From positions 1,788,001-1,852,000 of the forward strand of contig NC_011296.1 of the NCBI RefSeq assembly GCF_000020985.1: DNA of 64,000 nucleotides, written 5' to 3'. Both the position numbers and the translations under genes were made by a program. Under the pieces are notes generated by a model, which made no database searches, was not told where the DNA came from, and saw nothing but the letters and a program-made list of their open reading frames with translations. The first letter of the stretch is position 1. Every line of letters begins with the position of its first letter. The stretch comes from Thermodesulfovibrio yellowstonii DSM 11347. Its GTDB lineage: Bacteria; Nitrospirota; Thermodesulfovibrionia; Thermodesulfovibrionales; Thermodesulfovibrionaceae. This document shows, one piece after another, positions 34,323 through 42,830 of the stretch.

Positions 34323-35297
34323 TCATCTTAAATAAAATTTGCCTTTTAACTTTTCAATATCTGGAGTAATATTCGGACTTTGATTTATATTTAAACGTTT
34401 AGCTTCGTCCTCTACCAGAGGCTTTATATATTGATAGATGTCCACTATAGCTTTTTTGCCTTCTTTCAATGCTTTCAGAAAATAGTATGTGAATATCCCG
34501 TGTCCTAACTCTGGAGAAGATGTGCTTATTTGATTGCCTTGAGAGGCTGAAATAACAACCATATTTTTTGATATCATAGGCATATCTGACATGATCACAA
34601 GAGGTCGTGCACCTTTTGCAAGCACGCTTCTACCGCCTATCCCTGAAAAACACGAGTCAAGAACCACAATCACCTCTGTAGCCCTTAATTTAGCAAGTTT
34701 CTCATAAAGTCTTTTTAATGAATACCCTGTTACATCAAGATAATTAGGGTCTCCATCATAAGGCACTATATAGGCATCTCCTGTTTTTGGCTCAGGTGCA
34801 CCATGTCCTGAGTAATAAATGAAAACTTTACTATCAGCCTTTACATGATTTGGAAGCCATGCTTCTATAGCTTTTTCAATACCTGATTTTGTTGCCTTTT
34901 CATTTATAAGAACCTCTATATTTCTTTCTTGAAAACCCAAAGCTTTAAGATAGTTTCTTATAAGTTTTGCATCGCTACTTGAAAAATCCGATTTTGGCAA
35001 ATCTTGATATTCTTCAATACCAACTATAACAGCAATATCATTTGGTCTTGATTTTACTTTAAACTCTGGCACAGGTTCTATTTCTGAAGTAGCAGGCTTT
35101 ATCTGTGATTTATATGTTATTTTCTTATCAGTCTCCTTTTGAGGCTGTGACATAATCTTCTTACCTTTATCTTCTGGGGAAACATACTGAACTTGTAATT
35201 GAGCACCCGTAGGATCTTTAAATTCATACATGCTGCATCCAGCAAACACAAAAGCATAAGAAAAAATGAAAATAAATATTCTGAATCTACTAAACAT
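34323..35297 (-). CDS. Caspase-like (peptidase C14) lipoprotein
   Basis: 324 residues with a lipobox (FAGC, Cys21), so it is predicted to be anchored outside the cytoplasm. The caspase-like p20 domain occupies about residues 85-250: IAVIVGIEEYQD, then His165 in YYSGHGAPEP and Cys216 in VVLDSCFSG, the intact catalytic dyad of metacaspases and orthocaspases. An acidic S1 pocket is likely (Asp214 next to the Cys), as in Arg/Lys-specific family members. The C-terminal 70 residues cover the p10-like part. It is 15 nt downstream of another lipoprotein gene. A periplasmic caspase-like protease is unusual. Confidence 0.88.
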   Translation of the reverse strand: MFSRFRIFIFIFSYAFVFAGCSMYEFKDPTGAQLQVQYVSPEDKGKKIMSQPQKETDKKITYKSQIKPATSEIEPVPEFKVKSRPNDIAVIVGIEEYQDLPKSDFSSSDAKLIRNYLKALGFQERNIEVLINEKATKSGIEKAIEAWLPNHVKADSKVFIYYSGHGAPEPKTGDAYIVPYDGDPNYLDVTGYSLKRLYEKLAKLRATEVIVVLDSCFSGIGGRSVLAKGARPLVIMSDMPMISKNMVVISASQGNQISTSSPELGHGIFTYYFLKALKEGKKAIVDIYQYIKPLVEDEAKRLNINQSPNITPDIEKLKGKFYLR

Positions 35298-35312
35298 TTA
35301 TATCACTCCTCT

Positions 35313-35918
35313 TTAATATTCCAGAGTTTTGATTATCTCTGGTATAGCCTGTTGCATAGCAGATTGCAATGCTTTTTTTAAAGAAATCCCTTTTGTTTCT
35401 GCTGAACCCATTACAGACCTTTCATCACCTTTTGCCATAACATTGATTATTTTTACTTTAACGCCATTTTTCCATATTTCTACTGTGAATTGAATATCAC
35501 TAATTGCACCAACAGTCCAGAATCCTACATCTTGATCAACAAATACTCTCAAAAGAGTTAAATCAATACCATTGGGAACATCGTCAGGTAATTCTATAAC
35601 AGGCATAACTGTGTATCCAGCAAAAGAAAGTTCTTGTATAAGAGCTTTTACTATCCAGTCACCTATATCATTACTTGTTATAACATCTGCTGTTTTCATA
35701 CCATAGGTATTTTTCACTGTCCCGATAATTATTTCTCCAGAAGGTTTCTTGCTAAGACCTGTGTTATCTTTAGGTTTTGCAATATATACTTCCCCTGTTC
35801 CACCTTTTGCATTAACAGTTCTTTCATAAGTCAAATCAACTCTCTGATCAACAAAAGCACAGCCTGTAAATAAAATAGCTCCTGTTAAAATAATAGCTAT
35901 TGTTTTTAACATAAACAT
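35313..35918 (-). CDS. Exported lipoprotein, YajG-like
   Basis: 201 residues with a signal peptide and lipobox (ILFTGC, Cys20). The mature part is beta/alpha. The segment IGTVKNTYGMKTADVITSND and the SDIGDWIVKALIQELSFAGYTV block resemble YajG/GNA-type outer-membrane lipoproteins that build on an LPS-assembly-like fold; this is a weak match. The final ALQSAMQQAIPEIIKTLEY helix is typical of the group. It immediately precedes the caspase-like lipoprotein gene (15-nt gap). Confidence 0.75.
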   Translation of the reverse strand: MFMLKTIAIILTGAILFTGCAFVDQRVDLTYERTVNAKGGTGEVYIAKPKDNTGLSKKPSGEIIIGTVKNTYGMKTADVITSNDIGDWIVKALIQELSFAGYTVMPVIELPDDVPNGIDLTLLRVFVDQDVGFWTVGAISDIQFTVEIWKNGVKVKIINVMAKGDERSVMGSAETKGISLKKALQSAMQQAIPEIIKTLEY

Positions 35919-35957
35919 ACCTCCGCTTTAATAATCCAAATTCAAGCTATTTGCATG

Positions 35958-36809
35958 TTATTTTTTCTTTATTCTATAAACCACTGTTGCTTCTGTCCAT
36001 TCATCTGGTTCAAGCTGATTGAGTCTTCTTATAAGATCGCTTATCATTCCTGTGGATTTTGCATCGTAAACCTGAAACATGCCTTCTTGAAAACCAAGAG
36101 AAATAAGATTTTCCTTCTTCTTTGTAGCTATAATCTTGATGCTTTCTTCTGCAACATTACCGTTAAAATCAGGTAATAACATTGCCCTAAGTTTTATTGA
36201 TTCACTCGGGAAACTATAAATCTCTTGCCCTCTGATAAAATTGTCTTTCATAATTGAATTAGGTAGTAGCAATGTTACAGAACCATCAGCAGCAATTGAA
36301 AATATATATACATAACAGTCTTTGTTTGCCTGATAGAATATTTTCACTTCATCGCCTTCTTTTAAATCCGCTTTTGAAAGAGAAAGTTTAACAGATAATC
36401 CATGTTCCTTTTCAGGATATATAGGCTCAACAAATGCTCTAAGGCTCACTTTATAAATGTTTCTATCCTTCTCATCCCAGCCTTCTTTTATAATTTCAAC
36501 TTTATTGATTTTTCCTCTTACAGAGGCATAAATAAGGTCTTCTGCAAGCTGGCTGTTTGAAACTATAGTATGGGACTTTAAGAATACACCAACTGCCTGT
36601 TCAATTGCTTTTCTTTGTGCATCTGCCTTTGCTCTTGCTATAACCTCTTTCGGAGTATCTATTTCACTCATATATGCTTCACCCGTTGCCTCAACCCAGA
36701 CAGACTTTTCTGAAGCATAAGAGAAGGACATTAAAAATAAAGCTACGAAGGCAAAGAGAAAAAGCGAGGATGTTAGCAAAAGGAAATTTTTAAAAGAAAA
36801 CTGTTTCAT
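35958..36809 (-). CDS. Exported DUF4384 protein, second paralogue
   Basis: 283 residues from ATG 36809; the longer frame to 36842 crosses the promoter. A signal peptide is followed by the LPP20/FlgT-N-like domain (about 30-130; AKADAQRKAIEQAVGVFLKSH) and the DUF4384 domain (about 140-245; KEGDEVKIFYQANKDCYVYIFSIAADGSVTLLLPNS). Domain order is the same as in the protein at 28854-29702, so these are duplicated. Its promoter places the RNA start at or near the ATG, suggesting a leaderless message. Confidence 0.83.
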   Translation of the reverse strand: MKQFSFKNFLLLTSSLFLFAFVALFLMSFSYASEKSVWVEATGEAYMSEIDTPKEVIARAKADAQRKAIEQAVGVFLKSHTIVSNSQLAEDLIYASVRGKINKVEIIKEGWDEKDRNIYKVSLRAFVEPIYPEKEHGLSVKLSLSKADLKEGDEVKIFYQANKDCYVYIFSIAADGSVTLLLPNSIMKDNFIRGQEIYSFPSESIKLRAMLLPDFNGNVAEESIKIIATKKKENLISLGFQEGMFQVYDAKSTGMISDLIRRLNQLEPDEWTEATVVYRIKKK

Positions 36810-36815
36810 AATGGA

Positions 36816-36844
36816 ATTATACCTGATTTTTAAAAAATTCAAGA
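36816..36844 (-). promoter_or_regulatory. Promoter of the second DUF4384 gene
   Basis: On the minus strand TCTTGA (36839-36844) and a consensus TATAAT (36816-36821) are 17 bp apart. The ATG at 36809 lies only 6 nt downstream of the -10, so the transcript would be leaderless or nearly so. It lacks the shared 14-bp element. Confidence 0.6.
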
Positions 36845-36874
36845 CTTTTTTCTGATTTAAGCCTACCTTTAAAA

Positions 36875-37201
36875 TTATTTTAATCTCCTCCTTCTGCCAA
36901 CTATAAAATAAGATAAAGATAGAATAATCGGGATCAAGCCAAATAGAAACTCTAAAGAAGCACTGGAGTCAGAAAGTTTTTTTACCAATATCCCTATCAT
37001 TCCTATCATTATGGCAGCAAGAATAATAACTATCCAGATTACCTTTTCATTTTCTTTGAATTTCCCTGTAACTACATCAATGAAGGCAAAAACAGAAAGA
37101 ATTATTCCTATACCTATTGCTCCTGCGTCAACAGATGCTAACACAATCCAGAGTATTATACCTATAAGAATGAAAAATATTATCTTCATAAACTTACTCA
37201 T
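36875..37201 (-). CDS. Small integral membrane protein
   Basis: 108 residues, with three to four membrane helices (about 5-25, 28-45, 54-72, 83-101) and a short basic C-terminus (VGRRRRLK). No known family. It follows the TPR-PDZ protein gene by 49 nt and precedes the DUF4384 gene. The pairing of a small membrane protein with a DUF4384 gene also occurs at 28.9-30.3 kb. A GGAGGGAC-type ribosome site precedes the ATG. Confidence 0.7.
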   Translation of the reverse strand: MSKFMKIIFFILIGIILWIVLASVDAGAIGIGIILSVFAFIDVVTGKFKENEKVIWIVIILAAIMIGMIGILVKKLSDSSASLEFLFGLIPIILSLSYFIVGRRRRLK

Positions 37202-37250
37202 TGTCCCTCCACATTGCTCCCTGTATGCGATATAAACACAGACAGGGTTT

Positions 37251-39206
37251 TTAATTCAACTGTTTATCATGCAATACTCTCTTTATTTCATCTAAAAGCA
37301 CTCTATAAAGTGTATTTTTCGTCTTCAGAAGTTCCTCGGGGATTTCTCTATAAAGCTCCTTTGCCTTATTTACCTGTCCAGCTTTTGCATAAACAAGTGG
37401 TCTTATGAGCAGGATAAGACTACCATGAACATCCTTACCAGCCTTTTCTAAAAATTCTAATGCTTCATTGAAACTTCCTGTATCTGTTTTTAAAAGTGCC
37501 ATTGCAATCTCTGCTAATTTATCCTCGGGATTTAATTCGTAGGCTTTTGTGGTAAGATTTTCAAATTCAGGGTAATTCCCTTTCACTCTCAAAATTATTG
37601 CCTTAAATGCTAAAGCCTGTGAGGCTTCTGGTTTTAAAAATTCTTCAGGTTTTAGCTCTATTTTTTTTAAATCAGTGGAATTATCACGATGTATCGTTAG
37701 TTTCACTGTATCGTTACTACTTATATAATCAACCAGCATCTGTATGATATCTTTGCTCTCTCTGTAAAGCCTTAAATCTCTATCTCCAATGTTTATTATC
37801 CTGTCTCCTCTTTTTAAACCTGCTTTCTCCGAAGGAGTATTTCTGTCAACAGAGACAACCATAGGATAAATCTCGCCCATTACAATATTTGCACCTATTC
37901 CTTTTCTTTTAAGTAATGAGATGGCTTTATCAGATGCATCAATTGCTTTTTCAAAATCTCCCGTACCAGCATATATAAAAGAAAGATGTCCGAATATGTA
38001 AGGATTGTCTTGTTTTTTAGATAGAATTTCTTTTGCCATCTTTTCAGCTTCTATGAAATCTTCAAGTTCAGTTAGACTGTATATTGTCTTTAACTCATAG
38101 GGTAAAGCTTGAAGTTCACAATCAACTATTTCAGTATCTTTTTTAAAGAAATCCATCAATAATTTCTGCTGCTCACATTCTTTTTTGAAAAGTTCTGAAG
38201 CCTTTTTAAAAGATAAAATAGCCCCCTTAAAGTTCCTCTCAGCAATATATACCTCACCGAGAATTCCATAGGCTTTGTATTCTCCTTCTTCAAATCCCAG
38301 CTTTAAAGCTTTGGTAATAAATAATTTTGCCCTGTCATATTCGCTCTTATGTAAGTAAAGGTTTGCCAGTGATATATATAAACGGGCATCATAAGGCGAT
38401 TCATCTATTTTTTTAAGAAGTATTTCTTCTGCCTTTCTGTATTGGTTTGTAGTGATATAGAAAGATAAAAGCCCTTCATAATCTTCATTGTTAGACAGCT
38501 CCATCAATTTTTTGTATGCCTTTTCTGCTTTTTCATAATCAAGTCTTTTAAGGTATTTCTCAGCAAGAGCTTTGATTGCTACGGCATCATTATTTTTCAT
38601 ATGAATATCAAGAACCTGATCAAAACTATACAGACATTTATCCTGCAAGGGCTTTTTTGCGTGGCTTTCATCAATGTAACAGAAAAACTCATGGGAAGCC
38701 CCTCCAGAACGATTTAAGATGACAAATGTCCTGTGTGGTGTCTCAAGATTAACTTTTTCAGCAGTTTGTTTAAGTGTGGGATATAGAGAATAATCAGGAG
38801 TAATAAGAGGAGTGATTTTCCCAAGATGGAATCTGTAGTTTCTGCTATTGAGATATTTAATATACTCAGCTTGGTTTGTAATACGATAGTGGTATAAATC
38901 TTCCTCAAAAAAAGGTTGATAACATTCAAATGCAAAGAGGTCATTTTTCTCTATCCTTCCATCTTCAACAAGTATCTTTGATTTTTCATAGGTGAATTTT
39001 TTGTCTCCTACATGAATTTTTAAACTTTCAGGAAGGCAGTTTTTCAGGATAAACTCTACAGAATTTTCTCTTTTAATGCTGTATTGAATTTTATCATCCA
39101 CAAGGTCTGTTCTTACTTCAATGCATCTGTATTTTTCAATTTCAGACTGAGCATAGGCAAATTCTACTAAGCATAAAAGCATAACTGAGATAAAAAATTT
39201 TTTCAT
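37251..39206 (-). CDS. Exported TPR protein with internal PDZ domain
   Basis: 651 residues with a signal peptide (1-19). After a beta-rich N-terminal domain (20-200) come several TPR units (about 205-430; DYEKAEKAYKKLMELS, SEYDRAKLFITKALKLG). A PDZ domain follows (about 440-525; SEKAGLKRGDRIINIGDRDL), then more TPR helices to the end. PDZ domains bind C-terminal peptides, so this looks like a periplasmic scaffold or substrate-recognition protein that could serve the nearby protease-like products (inference). It follows the DUF2330-like gene by 10 nt. Confidence 0.83.
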   Translation of the reverse strand: MKKFFISVMLLCLVEFAYAQSEIEKYRCIEVRTDLVDDKIQYSIKRENSVEFILKNCLPESLKIHVGDKKFTYEKSKILVEDGRIEKNDLFAFECYQPFFEEDLYHYRITNQAEYIKYLNSRNYRFHLGKITPLITPDYSLYPTLKQTAEKVNLETPHRTFVILNRSGGASHEFFCYIDESHAKKPLQDKCLYSFDQVLDIHMKNNDAVAIKALAEKYLKRLDYEKAEKAYKKLMELSNNEDYEGLLSFYITTNQYRKAEEILLKKIDESPYDARLYISLANLYLHKSEYDRAKLFITKALKLGFEEGEYKAYGILGEVYIAERNFKGAILSFKKASELFKKECEQQKLLMDFFKKDTEIVDCELQALPYELKTIYSLTELEDFIEAEKMAKEILSKKQDNPYIFGHLSFIYAGTGDFEKAIDASDKAISLLKRKGIGANIVMGEIYPMVVSVDRNTPSEKAGLKRGDRIINIGDRDLRLYRESKDIIQMLVDYISSNDTVKLTIHRDNSTDLKKIELKPEEFLKPEASQALAFKAIILRVKGNYPEFENLTTKAYELNPEDKLAEIAMALLKTDTGSFNEALEFLEKAGKDVHGSLILLIRPLVYAKAGQVNKAKELYREIPEELLKTKNTLYRVLLDEIKRVLHDKQLN

Positions 39207-39216
39207 AAACCCACCT

Positions 39217-40245
39217 CTATTTCTTCTTTAACTCAGGATGAGCCTCAAAATAATCACTGAGTTCATCAAGAGTGAACTCATCAAGAAAATGTGGCTCATA
39301 TCCATAGTAGAACCGTTCTATTTTTCTTGCATATGGTGCAATCTTTGATATATCAAGATTGAGGTCATCCTTAAACTCATATTTTCCACTGTAACGAAGC
39401 ATCTGAAGATAAATCTTACTTTTTTCATTAAAAATCTCCTCTGCCTTTTCGTATATTGGTTTTAATTCTCTTAGATAAATCTTAGAAGAACTGCTTAATT
39501 CAGGTCTGAAGTAGTAAGGAAAAATTTTTAGTATTTCCATCATTTCATTTTTATTTATACCAAGAGTTCCCGGAAGTATAAGCACAAGCTCAACACTACC
39601 CCCTCCACCTATTATGTTTGATGTTTTCAAGGGATAGTAAAGCTTGTCTGTCTTAAATCTGTAAATAAGAGGCTCAATGAATCTTGGGGCATTCTTTACC
39701 TCCACATAGTCAAATACAAAATACTGAATTCCTCTTTTAATATAATCTTCTGCAACATCAGAAAAATTCTTTAGTGCTTTAAGTTCAATCTTTTTGATTC
39801 CTTTTTTATCAAGAAAATCAATTACCCATTTATTAAAGCCATTAATATCATTTATCTTTATCACCGTTACATCGTGAAGCCCTATTTTCTGACTCAGTCT
39901 TATCTCTACGGGCTCTGCTGAAGAGCCTCCCTTTGTGAACACTGCAAACTCTATTCTCTTCTTCTGAAGAAGTTTATTTATCTCCTCAAAGGGATTTCCC
40001 TTAGCAAGGCTAATTTCTGGCTCTGAAGGGAAAGGAATGAATTCTAAAATTCCTGTGTCCTTACTTGCTTTGAGCTCCGTTCCCAAAATTAAGACTTCTT
40101 CCTTAAAGTTATGAAGTATTATTGCCTTCTGAGAGTCCTGACTGAGCTCAGCATCCATAGTCCACCAGAAAAGTCCTTTATCTGCCATCAAAATAGCTGG
40201 GCAAAATAATATAAGCAAATATATGGCAAATAATATTTTTTTCAT
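39217..40245 (-). CDS. Exported DUF2330-like protein
   Basis: 342 residues with a signal peptide (about 1-21, ending LMADKG). The N-terminal part (KGLFWWTMDAELSQDSQKAIILHN and LGTELKASKDTGILEFIPFPSEPEI) resembles DUF2330, proteins of unknown function found beside membrane complexes. The segment after 100 is alpha/beta, with a glycine-rich IIGGGGSVELVLILPG loop near residue 215. A C-terminal helix cluster ends the protein. It sits between the coiled-coil TPR protein gene and the PDZ protein gene with about 10-nt gaps. Confidence 0.72.
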   Translation of the reverse strand: MKKILFAIYLLILFCPAILMADKGLFWWTMDAELSQDSQKAIILHNFKEEVLILGTELKASKDTGILEFIPFPSEPEISLAKGNPFEEINKLLQKKRIEFAVFTKGGSSAEPVEIRLSQKIGLHDVTVIKINDINGFNKWVIDFLDKKGIKKIELKALKNFSDVAEDYIKRGIQYFVFDYVEVKNAPRFIEPLIYRFKTDKLYYPLKTSNIIGGGGSVELVLILPGTLGINKNEMMEILKIFPYYFRPELSSSSKIYLRELKPIYEKAEEIFNEKSKIYLQMLRYSGKYEFKDDLNLDISKIAPYARKIERFYYGYEPHFLDEFTLDELSDYFEAHPELKKK

Positions 40246-40254
40246 TGTTGACTC

Positions 40255-42246
40255 CTATTTTTTCAATCTTTCTACATTTTTGCATGCCTCATCAATTTTA
40301 AAGGTATTGCAGAGATAAAGGTATTCTTCAAGTGCTTTCAAAGGTAAATCAAGTCTCTCATATATTTCTGCCTTTTGATGTGAAATCATAAATGCAAATT
40401 GAAGCCAGTGGAAGGCTTCAGCCTGCTGTCTATTAAGTTTAGCAAGTTTTTTCATAACGTTGAACCCTTCAATATCACTTTTTGCTTTTTCCATTTCAGA
40501 AATTAGCAACCTGAATTCATCCATGCTCAATACCTTCTGTGCCTGAGCAAAATTTCTGTCAACAACCGCTTTTGCCTTGTTTAAATAGTTTAATTTCACA
40601 TCATCATTTTGCATAATTGTTCCATCAAGATAAAACTGAACCAATAAAATAGCATCTACTCCCTGAGAATTTCTCTTTTCATATAAAGCTATACCTCTGT
40701 CAAAGTAAGCTTTTTTTGTTTGTGGATTTTCCTCAAAATAAGACATTAAAATGTATTCTTCAGCAGATGCCTTACCTGAAGAAATTTTTTGTCTGATTGT
40801 AGTCTCCATTTGATTAAATATTTTCTGTTGCTCCTCTCTACTTTTTTCTTCTAAATCTTTCAAAGAAATACCTGTTACTTTCTCTTTCCATCCTTTTTCA
40901 AGTTCATAGACTATTTTGCCGAATTCAGTCTGGTATAAATCTTTTATTTGTTCCTGGAGTTCTTTATCAAATTTCTCTTCCTGTTGTATTTTCTGCTTTT
41001 CTATTTCATCAGCTTTCTTTAAAAATTTATCTCTCATTGAAGTAAATTCTTTTGTCTTAGCTATATCTTCTCTGCGTAAATAGTAATTTATTATGAAGAT
41101 GTGAGCATAAGCCTTTCGTCTGTAGTAGTCAGCCAAACACTTTTCCTCCTTACAAAGAGAGCCTGCATTGTCAATTTCATTCAAGGCTTTATTGAAATAT
41201 TCCTCAATTACTCTGTAGTCAAATTGATCTGCTTTTGCCTGTTCTAATTCAGCATTTTGAAGCTCATCCAGATACATGGAAGCACGCAGATAATATAACT
41301 CAGCTTTATTGGACGCATTTAATGCTAAAGCTCTGTTTATATCTTTCAAGATTTTGTCATTATAATCCTTTTTTTCAGCTATATCTTCCAAATTTCCAAG
41401 ATAGCTCAGTATTTCCGCCCTTAAAGCATAAGCATCTGCATAGTTTTCATCAAGGGATATTGCTCTGTTGATATTTTCAAGAGCCTCTTTTAATGCTCTA
41501 AGAAGTTTTTCCTTTTGAGTATCATCTTCCAGCAACCCATACTTAAGAACATTGGTTTTATAAAGAGTTTTTGCTAAACCAAAGTAAGCCTGTGGAATAT
41601 CAGGATTAAGCTCTAATGCTTTTTTATAAGCTTTAATAGCTTCTTCTGGTTCAATAATATCCTTTTGCTGTGCTCTCTCAAGCCAGAGATTTGCTTTGTA
41701 TTTCTTTTCTTCTTCCGAAATCAGTTTCGCAATTTTTTGTTTATCTCCACCTGTAGCAAGCTCAAGCTGTCTTTTCAGCTTTTCCATTTCCCTGTTTTGC
41801 TTGTCAAAGTCAGCTTTAAGTCTATTGTATTCCTCAACAATGCTTTGGTCTTGCCTTACCTTTTTAAGATTTGCCTCTATATCTTCCTGTGACATGGTAG
41901 CTCTGATTTTTACATAAAACTTTATTGCATCAATATCACCAACAACTGTTTTCTTTCTGTCTAAAACTTCAATTTTCATTGAATGATTTGCTATAACCTC
42001 AATAACGTCACTTTCAAGGGCAAGATTTTTCACCTTTGTATAGCTTTTAACATATGCACCAGCTTGTTCTGCTGCTTTTTGGACTGCTATTCTTTTTGCC
42101 TTTTCCTCAGATACTTCCATGCTTTCACCCGCACCCATTACATACTCACCATCAGCAATTATTACAACAGGCTCATAGGCAAATGAGTTTTTAATTAAAA
42201 ACAATAAAATCAAAAATATAAAATTAATAATGTTTCTTTTGAACAT
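40255..42246 (-). CDS. Exported protein: LPP20/FlgT-N-like domain, coiled coil and TPRs
   Basis: 663 residues with a signal peptide (about 1-23). The N-terminal domain (about 25-125; AKRIAVQKAAEQAGAYVKSYTKV, FYVKIRATMSQEDIEANL) is the same LPP20/FlgT-N type seen in two DUF4384 proteins and one other cluster member. A coiled coil (about 130-190) and TPR units (200-330; AIKAYKKALELNPDIPQAYFGLA) follow, then a long charged helical region. The build suggests an elongated scaffold in the periplasm. Confidence 0.8.
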   Translation of the reverse strand: MFKRNIINFIFLILLFLIKNSFAYEPVVIIADGEYVMGAGESMEVSEEKAKRIAVQKAAEQAGAYVKSYTKVKNLALESDVIEVIANHSMKIEVLDRKKTVVGDIDAIKFYVKIRATMSQEDIEANLKKVRQDQSIVEEYNRLKADFDKQNREMEKLKRQLELATGGDKQKIAKLISEEEKKYKANLWLERAQQKDIIEPEEAIKAYKKALELNPDIPQAYFGLAKTLYKTNVLKYGLLEDDTQKEKLLRALKEALENINRAISLDENYADAYALRAEILSYLGNLEDIAEKKDYNDKILKDINRALALNASNKAELYYLRASMYLDELQNAELEQAKADQFDYRVIEEYFNKALNEIDNAGSLCKEEKCLADYYRRKAYAHIFIINYYLRREDIAKTKEFTSMRDKFLKKADEIEKQKIQQEEKFDKELQEQIKDLYQTEFGKIVYELEKGWKEKVTGISLKDLEEKSREEQQKIFNQMETTIRQKISSGKASAEEYILMSYFEENPQTKKAYFDRGIALYEKRNSQGVDAILLVQFYLDGTIMQNDDVKLNYLNKAKAVVDRNFAQAQKVLSMDEFRLLISEMEKAKSDIEGFNVMKKLAKLNRQQAEAFHWLQFAFMISHQKAEIYERLDLPLKALEEYLYLCNTFKIDEACKNVERLKK

Positions 42247-42265
42247 GTTTACTCCTCCTTATATT

Positions 42266-42808
42266 TCAAAACATATCTTGTCTTTTTTGTTTTTTAAAAG
42301 CCCTCATCAACTCTATGCCTTTATATTGAGTTGTACTGGCAAAGGATTTGATTATAAGACTTATGGTATCTCCTTCAGCAGATTGGCTGATATTTTTGAT
42401 GTCTTCTTTTTCATCTATAACACCTGTATAGGAACAACAAATGCTAAATAATTTAACTGCTTGATTACTCTCTAAGGTAAGTTCCAATGAGCATTCTTCT
42501 CTATCAAATTTATATTCTGTTGGGTTTGATGTCCTACAATTTTTAAAATCCTCATCGCATATTTCTGGGTATTTTCCATTTTTTATGTCCTTTTCCAGTG
42601 GACATGGTGTGGGTTTCATTTTCTGATAAAGTTCTAAACTTTTTGCTTTTAATTTTTCAAGATAAGGAGTTGTTTCAGGAGATTTAGGTTGTTTAAATGT
42701 AATTACTATTGGACTTTTTGAACTGTTTAACACATAAAAATCCGTTATCCATGAACAGGATTGAAGTAAAAACAGAATAAAAAGAGGGATCAAAATTTTT
42801 TTAGTCAT
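42266..42808 (-). CDS. Exported lipoprotein of unknown function
   Basis: 180 residues with a lipobox (LLQSC, Cys18). The mature protein is mixed beta/alpha with Cys in PCPLEKD, PEICDEDFKNC, EECSLEL and FSICCSYTG, suggesting disulfides. No family is recognised. It lies 22 nt downstream of the CHAT-domain gene and 19 nt before the coiled-coil TPR gene, so it probably forms part of the same complex or envelope machinery. Confidence 0.7.
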   Translation of the reverse strand: MTKKILIPLFILFLLQSCSWITDFYVLNSSKSPIVITFKQPKSPETTPYLEKLKAKSLELYQKMKPTPCPLEKDIKNGKYPEICDEDFKNCRTSNPTEYKFDREECSLELTLESNQAVKLFSICCSYTGVIDEKEDIKNISQSAEGDTISLIIKSFASTTQYKGIELMRAFKKQKRQDMF

Positions 42809-42830
42809 AAAATATCCTTTAAATGTTCAT

